In this document: positions 6,947-13,484 of the stretch, piece by piece | How the letters are laid out: each line of letters starts with the position of its first letter | Position numbering within the stretch: the stretch's first letter is position 1 | Assembly: GCA_028700615.1 (NCBI GenBank) | Contig: JAQVSH010000027.1 | Coordinates: 1-13,484, forward strand | Length of the DNA: 13,484 nucleotides | Origin: Bacteroidales bacterium | GTDB taxonomy: Bacteria; Bacteroidota; Bacteroidia; Bacteroidales; UBA4181 | Direction: 5' to 3' | Made by a program: the position numbers and the translations under genes | Notes under the pieces: generated by a model | The model's input: the letters and a program-made list of their open reading frames with translations, nothing else | Databases searched by the model: none | What the model was told of the DNA's origin: nothing

Positions 6947-8656
6947 ATGATGAAAAAATACAAACTTTTCGTGATCTTGTGCGTAAGCCTGCCTATGCTG
7001 GCTTACGCACAGGCTCCCTCTTTTAAAAAACAGGGAACGGCGACCCAGCTTTGGGTGGATGGAAATCCAATGCTTATGCTTGGCGGGGAATTGCATAATT
7101 CTTCGACCTCCAGTATTGAATATATGGAACCTATCTGGCCTATGATGAAGAAAATGAACTACAATACCGTTTTGGCGGTTGTATCATGGGAAACGATTGA
7201 GCCCGAAGAAGGTGTTTTTGATTTTTCTTTATTGGACGCCATGCTGGACGGGGCCAGGAAGCAAGGTTTGAAATTAGTCCTGCTCTGGTTTGGAAGCTGG
7301 AAAAACGGAGGTTCCATCTATATGCCCTCCTGGGTTAAAAGAAATTATGAACGATTTCCGAGAGCAAAAGACTATGACGGCGTGTCTATTGAGATCCTGT
7401 CGACCTTATCGGAGGAAAATATGAAAGCCGATGCACGTGCTTTTGCTGCGCTGATGGGCTATATCAAAAAAGTCGATAGCGATCATCATACGGTTGTCAT
7501 GGTTCAGGTGGAAAACGAGATGGGGATATTAAATACACCCCGAGATTATTGCGATGCTGCAAATACGGCCTACAACGGACCCGTACCCGGACTATTGACC
7601 GATTATTTAAAGAAACATAAAAACAATCTGGCTCCGGAACTTACGAAAGTATGGGCTGAAAACGGGTACAAGATTTCCGGGACCTGGGAGGAGGTTTTCG
7701 GGGAAAGCCATGTTAATACGAAAGATTGGCATGATATGTCCTATTTTACGGAAGAAATATTTATGGCTTACCATTATGCACGGTATGTAGGGTATGTGGC
7801 GGCCGAAGGCAAAAAAGCTTATGATATTCCTATGTATGTGAATGCTTGGTTAAAAGGACCGGACTACCCGTGGACCGGACGGCATCCTGGAGGCGGGCCG
7901 CTTCCCAATGTAATGGATTTGTGGAAATGTGCGGCCCCTTCTATCGATATGTTGTCTCCGGATATTTATGTGCCGAATTTCACCGAAATAGTAAATTGGT
8001 ATAACCGGCAGGGTAATCCTATGTTTATTCCCGAAACCCGTGGCGGCACCATAGGCGCCTGCCGTTTGTTATGGTGTATAGGGGAACACAACCTGATGGG
8101 CTTTTCGCCGTTCGGGGTGGACGGAAGAAGAACCGCCGGCCAAACGCCGCAACCGCCTCAGGCCGATCAACTGGCGCTTACTTATGAATTGCTACAGGGA
8201 ATGTCCGGAATCATTCTGACGAATCAGGGAACGGGAAAAATGAGGGGGTTATTTGTTGATCAGGATAATGATACCCAATCCTTTACGCTGGGAGATTATG
8301 TTATTACGGCCGATCTCTCTTCTAGAGGGGCTCCCGTGCCGGCCGGCGGTCCCGTAGGAACCGCACCAGCCCAGACGAACGCGGAAGTTGCGGGGGGCGG
8401 TTTAGTTATCTGGCTGGGTGCCGAAGAATACCTGGTTGCCGGATACAACCTGAATGTCCGATTCCTCCCCGTCAACCCCGGTAAATTACCGCTTGTGGCC
8501 ATTGATAAAGTCTATGAAGGAACTTTTAAAGACGGGATATGGCAACAGGGCCGCCTGCTCAACGGAGATGAAACACATTGCAGTACTTTTTCCGGAACCG
8601 GTCTGAAAATGCCCCGGCTGAGCATTCAAAAAATATTGCTTTACAGATATAAATAG
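6947..8656 (+). CDS. GH35 beta-galactosidase-like enzyme with DUF5597-type C-terminal domain (first of tandem pair)
   Basis: The 569-residue enzyme is predicted to release terminal beta-linked galactose from oligosaccharides in the periplasm. A type I signal peptide covers about residues 1-21 (L-A-Y-A-Q), with no lipobox. A TIM-barrel of GH35 (clan GH-A) type follows. The acid/base is probably Glu191 in V-Q-V-E-N-E-M-G, and the nucleophile probably Glu363 in F-I-P-E-T-R-G-G. The last part, from about 420 onward (T-N-Q-G-T-G-K-M-R-G-L-F-V-D to L-L-Y-R-Y-K), resembles DUF5597, as in the Cellvibrio japonicus xyloglucan-active GH35 enzyme. Start: ATGATG at 6947/6950; either Met is possible. It lies one base after the SusD-like gene, so it is in the same operon. 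A specificity other than galactose (for example arabinose) is possible. Confidence 0.85.
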   Translation: MMKKYKLFVILCVSLPMLAYAQAPSFKKQGTATQLWVDGNPMLMLGGELHNSSTSSIEYMEPIWPMMKKMNYNTVLAVVSWETIEPEEGVFDFSLLDAMLDGARKQGLKLVLLWFGSWKNGGSIYMPSWVKRNYERFPRAKDYDGVSIEILSTLSEENMKADARAFAALMGYIKKVDSDHHTVVMVQVENEMGILNTPRDYCDAANTAYNGPVPGLLTDYLKKHKNNLAPELTKVWAENGYKISGTWEEVFGESHVNTKDWHDMSYFTEEIFMAYHYARYVGYVAAEGKKAYDIPMYVNAWLKGPDYPWTGRHPGGGPLPNVMDLWKCAAPSIDMLSPDIYVPNFTEIVNWYNRQGNPMFIPETRGGTIGACRLLWCIGEHNLMGFSPFGVDGRRTAGQTPQPPQADQLALTYELLQGMSGIILTNQGTGKMRGLFVDQDNDTQSFTLGDYVITADLSSRGAPVPAGGPVGTAPAQTNAEVAGGGLVIWLGAEEYLVAGYNLNVRFLPVNPGKLPLVAIDKVYEGTFKDGIWQQGRLLNGDETHCSTFSGTGLKMPRLSIQKILLYRYK

Positions 8657-8670
8657 CGAAGATACCTGAA

Positions 8671-10389
8671 ATGAAAAAAATCATTCTGACATTAACTGCC
8701 TTATGCCTGCTGGGAATCGCGTATGCGCAGGCGCCCGAACTCCGGAAAAAAGGGAATGCCACCCAATTTTATGTGGAAAACCAGCCTGTATTATTATTGG
8801 CGGGAGAACTCGGCAACTCGTCCAGCTCAAGCAAAGAATACCTGAGCGATGTATGGCCAGGGCTGAAAGCCTTGAATTACAATACTATTCTGGCTGCGGT
8901 TACTTGGGAATTAATTGAACCTGAAGAAGGAGTCTTTGATTTCACCTCGGTGGATCATCTGATAGAAAGTGCCCGCCAGTACAATCTTAAACTCGTTTTA
9001 TTGTGGTTTGCCAGTTGGAAGAACGCCGGTTCGGTGTATATACCCCTATGGGTGAAAACGGATTATAAACGATTTCCAAGGGCGGAAGATCCCGGCGGAA
9101 ACCCCGTTGAGATACTTTCTGCGGTTTCGGAAGAGAACAGGAAGGCCGATGCAAAAGCCTTCAGAGCACTGATGAAACACATCAAAGAGGTGGACGGTCA
9201 AGAACATACCGTGCTCATGATGCAGATTGAAAATGAAGCTGGCATCCTAAACACGCCACGTGACTATTCCCCTGAAGCCAATGCTTTGTTTAACGGGCCC
9301 ATCCCAAAAGAATTAAGTGTTTATTTACAAAAAAATAAAAACAATCTTACGCCGGAACTTACAAAAGTTTGGAAAGAGAACGGAAATAAAACAGCCGGGA
9401 CTTGGGAAGAGGTGTTTGGTAAGAGCAGGATAGGCGGATGGAACCATACAGGGGAATACGACTGGCATGATATGTATTATTATACAGAAGAATTATTTAT
9501 GGGATACTATTATGCCAGATACATAGGATATGTAGCCGCTGAAGGGAAAAAGGAATATACTATTCCCATGTACACAAATGCCTGGTTAAAAGGACCTGAT
9601 TATCCTTGGACGGGGATGCATCCTGGCGGCGGGCCCCTTCCTTCCGTTATGGATATGTATCATTGTGCCGGACCGGCTATAGATATTTTGTCTCCAGATA
9701 TTTACGTGCCTCATTTTACGGAAATAGTAGAATGGTATGATAAATTGGGGAATCCGCTTTTTATCCCTGAAACAAGAGGAGGTGATTTAGGAGTTTCACG
9801 TTTGTTGTGGTGTTTGGGAGAACACAACCTGATGGGATTTTCTCCTTTCGGTATTGACCGTTCCGCCAAGGGGGCTGCTGTCAATACGGTCGATCCCTTG
9901 GCCCAGGCCTATAAATTAATAGCCGGTATGCAGTATTTAATTCTTGCTAATCAGGGAACCGGCAGTATGCGGGGCTTTTTTGTGGATCCCGAACATGCGT
10001 CACAATCATTTGTACTAGGTGAATATATTATAACGGCAGATCTTGTGAAACCCAGAACGTATGCTTCCATGGGCGCTCCTGCTCCCACAACAGTCCGGCA
10101 GGTACAAGAATCCGAGTCCGGCGGCGGCCTGATTATACTGATGCCTGACGGGGAATATGTCGTACTGGCGCGAAATGTCAATGTGCGGTTTGCTCCTGCA
10201 GTACCGGGGGAATTACCTTATGTAGGTGTCGCCAAGGTATATGAAGGTGTATTTGATGAGGGACAGTGGATCCCCGGCCGTTTGCTAAACGGAGATCAGA
10301 CACATGCCAGTATTTTTACAGGGACAGGGCTTAAGATGAATACGCTGGGTATTCAACGTATTTATTTGTACCGGTACGGAAAAAGATGA
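8671..10389 (+). CDS. GH35 beta-galactosidase-like enzyme with DUF5597-type C-terminal domain (second of tandem pair)
   Basis: The 572-residue paralogue of the preceding gene shares by eye a little under two thirds of its residues along the whole length. A type I signal peptide covers about 1-20 (G-I-A-Y-A-Q). The predicted acid/base is Glu189 in M-Q-I-E-N-E-A-G and the nucleophile Glu367 in F-I-P-E-T-R-G-G, so both copies look catalytically intact. Shared landmarks include W-E-x-I-E-P-E-E-G-V-F-D-F, L-L-W-F-x-S-W-K-N and G-P-D-Y-P-W-T-G. The loop before D-W-H-D-M is 13 residues here (251-263) against 7 in the first copy, which may alter the active-site entrance. Periplasmic, same operon (14-base gap). 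Its TGA overlaps the next ATG, suggesting translational coupling. Confidence 0.85.
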   Translation: MKKIILTLTALCLLGIAYAQAPELRKKGNATQFYVENQPVLLLAGELGNSSSSSKEYLSDVWPGLKALNYNTILAAVTWELIEPEEGVFDFTSVDHLIESARQYNLKLVLLWFASWKNAGSVYIPLWVKTDYKRFPRAEDPGGNPVEILSAVSEENRKADAKAFRALMKHIKEVDGQEHTVLMMQIENEAGILNTPRDYSPEANALFNGPIPKELSVYLQKNKNNLTPELTKVWKENGNKTAGTWEEVFGKSRIGGWNHTGEYDWHDMYYYTEELFMGYYYARYIGYVAAEGKKEYTIPMYTNAWLKGPDYPWTGMHPGGGPLPSVMDMYHCAGPAIDILSPDIYVPHFTEIVEWYDKLGNPLFIPETRGGDLGVSRLLWCLGEHNLMGFSPFGIDRSAKGAAVNTVDPLAQAYKLIAGMQYLILANQGTGSMRGFFVDPEHASQSFVLGEYIITADLVKPRTYASMGAPAPTTVRQVQESESGGGLIILMPDGEYVVLARNVNVRFAPAVPGELPYVGVAKVYEGVFDEGQWIPGRLLNGDQTHASIFTGTGLKMNTLGIQRIYLYRYGKR

Positions 10390-11072
10390 AAAAAAATGTT
10401 ATCACCCTTCTTTCTGCCGGGCTCTTGTTATGTTGTTCCTGTAAAGGTGGTAATAACCCGGTTGTCCCGTTGTCATCAGGACTTGATACATTATCTTATT
10501 GCCTGGGACTGGACATCGGGACCTACCTTCAGTCAACGACTGGCAGACTGGACGGTGATCAATTGGAGATGGAAAAAGTAATCGCAGGAATAGAAGATTT
10601 CAGAAATGGCACAAAACGGTTCAACGAGGATTATTGTGCGGAACTATTACGACACTATTTCGTTGATATCTATCCTGAAAAAGCACTTTGCTCCTCGCGG
10701 ACGTTCCTTATTGATATTGAAAAGACTACTCCTGGTATCTATAAAACCGGGAGCGGTCTTTTCTATAAAATTATTACACCTGGTAAAAAAAACAAACAAT
10801 TAACTGTTAATGACCGAGTTCTTGTGATCTATGAGGGCAGGCGAAGGGACGGGACGGTGTTTGATTCATCGGGCAGTGATACCGGAGACCTGCCGCTTGA
10901 TGTTTTTATACCCGGAATACAGGAAGGTCTGGGGCTGATAGGTCCGGGCGGTAAAATCAAGTTATGGGTGCCGCCTGCACTGGGATACGGCAGAGACGGC
11001 AATGAAAATTTAAATATTGGCCCTAATCAGGCACTAAGTTACGATATTGAATTGATTTCTGTGATGCATTAA
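10386..11072 (+). CDS. FKBP-type peptidyl-prolyl cis-trans isomerase lipoprotein
   Basis: The 228-residue protein is predicted to catalyse proline isomerization or act as a folding helper in the periplasm. The N-terminus is a lipoprotein signal with a cysteine cluster, L-L-L-C-C-S-C-K; Cys19 is the likeliest lipidated residue, though Cys17 is possible. No acidic export signal follows, so it should face the periplasm. Residues about 33-115 resemble the dimerizing FKBP_N domain (L-D-T-L-S-Y-C-L-G-L-D-I-G). The FKBP fold covers about 142-227, with V-L-V-I-Y-E-G, D-G-T-V-F-D-S-S, V-P-P-A-L-G-Y-G and Y-D-I-E-L-I-S-V. The tryptophan usual in V-I-P-G-W is Ile178 here (F-I-P-G-I-Q-E-G), so isomerase activity may be reduced. 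The gene starts within the stop codon of the second GH35 gene. Confidence 0.87.
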   Translation: MKKNVITLLSAGLLLCCSCKGGNNPVVPLSSGLDTLSYCLGLDIGTYLQSTTGRLDGDQLEMEKVIAGIEDFRNGTKRFNEDYCAELLRHYFVDIYPEKALCSSRTFLIDIEKTTPGIYKTGSGLFYKIITPGKKNKQLTVNDRVLVIYEGRRRDGTVFDSSGSDTGDLPLDVFIPGIQEGLGLIGPGGKIKLWVPPALGYGRDGNENLNIGPNQALSYDIELISVMH

Positions 11073-11103
11073 TATATTAGTGAATAATTCGGGTGGCAAT
11101 AAA

Positions 11104-13290
11104 ATGACTATAATAAAGAAAGTGTTGATGATTTGTTGTATTATCATCAATACCATATGCTTATATAATAAAATATTGGCTCAGACCGGTTATCCGTTCC
11201 AAGATACTACGCTTACCGACGATCAGAGGCTTGACAATCTGTTGTCTTTAATGACACAGGAAGAAAAACTTAATGCTTTGGCAACGCAATTTGGAGTTCC
11301 ACGGTTAGGGATTAAAAATTGTATGCACTCGGAAGGCCTCCACGGGTTAGCCTACGGAGGTCCTTCCAATTGGGGTTCCAGAAGGCCTGTCCCGTCCACT
11401 ATTTTTCCCCAGTCATACGGATTGGCAGAAACATGGGATGAAATACTGGTTTACAAAGTCGCCTGTCAGGAGGCTTACGAAAACAGGTATTATTTCCAAA
11501 GTCCCAAATATTATCGTGGGTCTTTGGTTATGAGGGCCCCTAATGCCGATCTTGGTCGTGACCCGCGTTGGGGAAGGACAGAAGAATGTTTTGGGGAAGA
11601 TGCTTACCTTACCTCCAGAATGACGGTGGCTTTTGTCAAAGGATTACAGGGAAATCATCCGAAATACTGGTGTACAGCTTCTTTGATGAAACATTTTATG
11701 GCCAACAGCAATGAAGACGGGCGCGATTCGACCTCATCCGATTTCGGAGAGAAATTGTTCCGTGAATACTACGGTTATCCTTTTTATAAAGGAATAACAG
11801 AGGGCGGCTCGAAGGCTTTCATGGCTTCCTATAATGCATATAACGGACTGCCGATGACAACCAATCCTTTATTGAAACAGATTGCGGTTAACGAATGGGG
11901 CAATAACGGTATCATTTGTACGGACGGCGGAGCCCTTGATTTACTAGTGACGGCGCATAAAGCCTATCCGGATATTATTATGGCTACCGTAGCTTGTTTG
12001 AAAGCCGGTATTACCCAGTTTCTGGATACTTATAAACCTTATGTAAAAGAGGCGCTGAAACTCGGACTGATAAGCGAAACGGATATAGATGAGGCAGTCA
12101 GAAAGAATTTTTATATTGCCCTGAAGTTAGGGTTATTGGATAATTCCGAAGACAATCCGTATACATATATTGGTGTAAAAGATACTATAGACCCGTGGAC
12201 CAGTCCGGAAACACATAAACTGGTCCGGGAAGTAACGGCGAAATCTGTGGTGTTGTTAAAAAATAATAAAGGGTTACTACCCGTTGACAGACAAAAAATA
12301 AAAAGAATTGCTGTTATAGGACCCAGGGCAAATGATGTGGTTTTAGACTGGTATAGCGGAATGCCACCCTATACTGTTTCTGTGCTTGAGGGGATACGAA
12401 ATGCGGTAGACGAAGGTACTGAAGTTAATTATGCCGCCGATAACAGAATGGATCAGGCTTATGGAATAGCCCAAAAAGCGGACATGGCTATTGTTGTGAT
12501 AGGGAACCATCCGTACGGGACCGATGCCAAATGGGCATACGCTCCGGTTCCCAGTGACGGACGTGAAGCTGTGGACAGAAAATCATTGTCTCTGGAACAG
12601 GAAGATCTGGTAAAAATAGTTTATGCCGCCAATCCCAATACAGTACTTATTCTGGTCAGCAGTTTTCCTTTTACCATTAACTGGTCCCAGCAAAATATTC
12701 CCGCTATTTTACACGTTACGCATTGCAGTCAGGAATTGGGCAACGGCTTGGCAGACGTCTTGTTTGGTACTGTCAATCCTGCCGGGCGGCTTGTCCAGAC
12801 TTGGCCCGCATCCATAGATCAATTGCCTCCCATAATGGATTACGATATTACCAACGGAAGGACGTATATGTACACTTGTAAGAAACCCTTGTATCCTTTC
12901 GGGTATGGACTGAGTTATGCTTCATTTGATTATTCCGGTATTCGTTTGGATAAAAATGCTTTTGCTTCTCAGGATGACCGGATCATAGTTTCGGCCAGTA
13001 TTAAAAATGTAAGTGCAACAGACGGAGAGGAAGTGATTCAATTATACGTATCTTATGGCGAAACCGAAAAGAAATTACCGCTCAGGCAGCTTAAAGGTTT
13101 TAAGAGAATCATGATAAAGGCGGGCGAGACGCTGGACGTGCAGATTCCTCTAAAAGCAGAAGATTTGGTCTTCTGGGACGAAGTCCGACACCAATTCGTT
13201 ACCTATAAGGGTCCTTTGAAAATTATGTTGGGTAGCTCTTCGGAAGATATCAGGCTTAGTAAAAAAATACAGATTAGTAATAAATTTTAA
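11104..13290 (+). CDS. GH3 family beta-glucosidase/beta-xylosidase-like enzyme
   Basis: Predicted periplasmic exo-glycosidase releasing beta-linked glucose or xylose from oligosaccharide ends. From GTG 11080 the frame gives 736 residues, but ATG 11104 (728 residues) is preferred because it opens directly into a signal peptide (M-T-I-I-K-K, hydrophobic core, then I-L-A before Q-T-G). Residue numbers below count from GTG 11080. The GH3 N-terminal barrel spans about 55-350, with G-R-D-P-R-W-G-R (159-166), K-H-F-M-A-N-S (204-210) and nucleophile Asp282 in C-T-D-G-G-A. The GH3 C-terminal domain spans about 388-610; Glu496 in R-E-A-V-D-R is a candidate acid/base. A fibronectin-III-like domain at about 640-725 (V-I-Q-L-Y-V-S, L-K-G-F-K-R) ends the protein. 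It lies 31 bases after the FKBP gene. The exact sugar is not decided by sequence. Confidence 0.9.
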   Translation: MTIIKKVLMICCIIINTICLYNKILAQTGYPFQDTTLTDDQRLDNLLSLMTQEEKLNALATQFGVPRLGIKNCMHSEGLHGLAYGGPSNWGSRRPVPSTIFPQSYGLAETWDEILVYKVACQEAYENRYYFQSPKYYRGSLVMRAPNADLGRDPRWGRTEECFGEDAYLTSRMTVAFVKGLQGNHPKYWCTASLMKHFMANSNEDGRDSTSSDFGEKLFREYYGYPFYKGITEGGSKAFMASYNAYNGLPMTTNPLLKQIAVNEWGNNGIICTDGGALDLLVTAHKAYPDIIMATVACLKAGITQFLDTYKPYVKEALKLGLISETDIDEAVRKNFYIALKLGLLDNSEDNPYTYIGVKDTIDPWTSPETHKLVREVTAKSVVLLKNNKGLLPVDRQKIKRIAVIGPRANDVVLDWYSGMPPYTVSVLEGIRNAVDEGTEVNYAADNRMDQAYGIAQKADMAIVVIGNHPYGTDAKWAYAPVPSDGREAVDRKSLSLEQEDLVKIVYAANPNTVLILVSSFPFTINWSQQNIPAILHVTHCSQELGNGLADVLFGTVNPAGRLVQTWPASIDQLPPIMDYDITNGRTYMYTCKKPLYPFGYGLSYASFDYSGIRLDKNAFASQDDRIIVSASIKNVSATDGEEVIQLYVSYGETEKKLPLRQLKGFKRIMIKAGETLDVQIPLKAEDLVFWDEVRHQFVTYKGPLKIMLGSSSEDIRLSKKIQISNKF

Positions 13291-13298
13291 GTGTATTA

Positions 13299-13484
13299 AT
13301 GATGAGAAACACACTATTATTGTTTTTTATTTTGGTCATATACCCTTATATGGGTCAGGCCCAACCCTACCTGCAGAGTCAGACGGTAGATGTGAGCCGG
13401 GACTTTAGTGATTTCAGCAATACATACTTTTTTGCCGATTCGGTGGTCTCGTTCGACAGCACCTCGGCTTCCGGAACTTTGTCC
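13299..13484 (+). CDS. 5' end of a secreted protein, possibly a GH31-like alpha-glycosidase (partial)
   Basis: The frame opens at tandem ATGs (13299 and 13302), 8 bases after the GH3 stop, and runs off the window after 62 residues. Residues 1-21 form a type I signal peptide (hydrophobic core, then M-G-Q-A-Q). The mature start contains D-F-S-D-F-S-N-T-Y-F-F-A-D-S and F-D-S-T-S-A-S-G-T-L-S. From memory this resembles the N-terminus of Bacteroidota TIM-barrel proteins of the GH31 kind (alpha-glucosidase or alpha-xylosidase), which often start with a similar N-T-Y-F-x-A-D-S-x-x-S-F-D pattern. No catalytic residue lies in the window, so the family is a tentative inference. The gene, its reading frame and its export are well supported. 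Confidence 0.72.
   Translation, partial: MMRNTLLLFFILVIYPYMGQAQPYLQSQTVDVSRDFSDFSNTYFFADSVVSFDSTSASGTLS

Noticed and set aside
11080..11103. GTG start for the GH3 gene, giving eight extra N-terminal residues
   Set aside because: The extra residues are polar and precede the signal peptide; ATG 11104 starts a normal signal sequence. The GTG start remains possible but less likely.
13291..13298. Possible terminator after the GH3 gene
   Set aside because: Only 8 bases separate it from the next start and no hairpin is visible, so the operon appears to continue.

Overview
The window reads as part of a polysaccharide utilization locus (PUL) from a member of the Bacteroidota, probably Bacteroidales. 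The evidence is a SusC-like TonB-dependent transporter next to a SusD-like surface lipoprotein, a Bacteroidota-type ECF sigma/FecR pair with a DUF4974-like C-terminus, few or no Shine-Dalgarno sites, A-rich starts and moderate GC. I cannot name the genus or species. All genes lie on the + strand, with no RNA gene, insertion sequence, CRISPR array or phage gene seen. No gene-free stretch exceeds 300 bases; the longest is about 90 bases.

Layout: (1) 1-141 is the 3' end of an upstream gene, probably a secreted protein with a beta-rich C-terminal domain. (2) 189-779 ECF sigma factor and 871-1905 FecR-like anti-sigma factor. (3) 1913-5299 SusC-like transporter with an N-terminal STN signalling domain, and 5314-6945 SusD-like lipoprotein. 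(4) 6947-8656 and 8671-10389, two tandem diverged GH35/DUF5597-type beta-galactosidase-like enzymes. (5) 10386-11072 FKBP-type prolyl isomerase lipoprotein, overlapping the second GH35 gene by four bases. (6) 11104-13290 GH3 beta-glucosidase/xylosidase-like enzyme. (7) 13299 to the window end, the 5' end of a further secreted protein, tentatively a GH31-like alpha-glycosidase.

Proposed working: SusD and SusC capture and import a glycan fragment across the outer membrane. The STN domain of occupied SusC signals to the periplasmic part of FecR, which releases the sigma factor to transcribe the locus. Imported oligosaccharides are trimmed in the periplasm by the exo-acting enzymes. GH35 (of the type known from xyloglucan degradation in Cellvibrio), GH3 and a possible GH31 together would fit galactosylated xyloglucan oligosaccharides. 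This is inference: no endo-glucanase, fucosidase or surface glycan-binding protein is visible here.

Most of the window is a well-known architecture. The points most worth a second look are the FKBP gene inside the enzyme operon, the diverged GH35 pair, a long inverted repeat that includes the first two bases of the sigma factor start codon, and the lack of any gap in front of susC for the expected ECF promoter.
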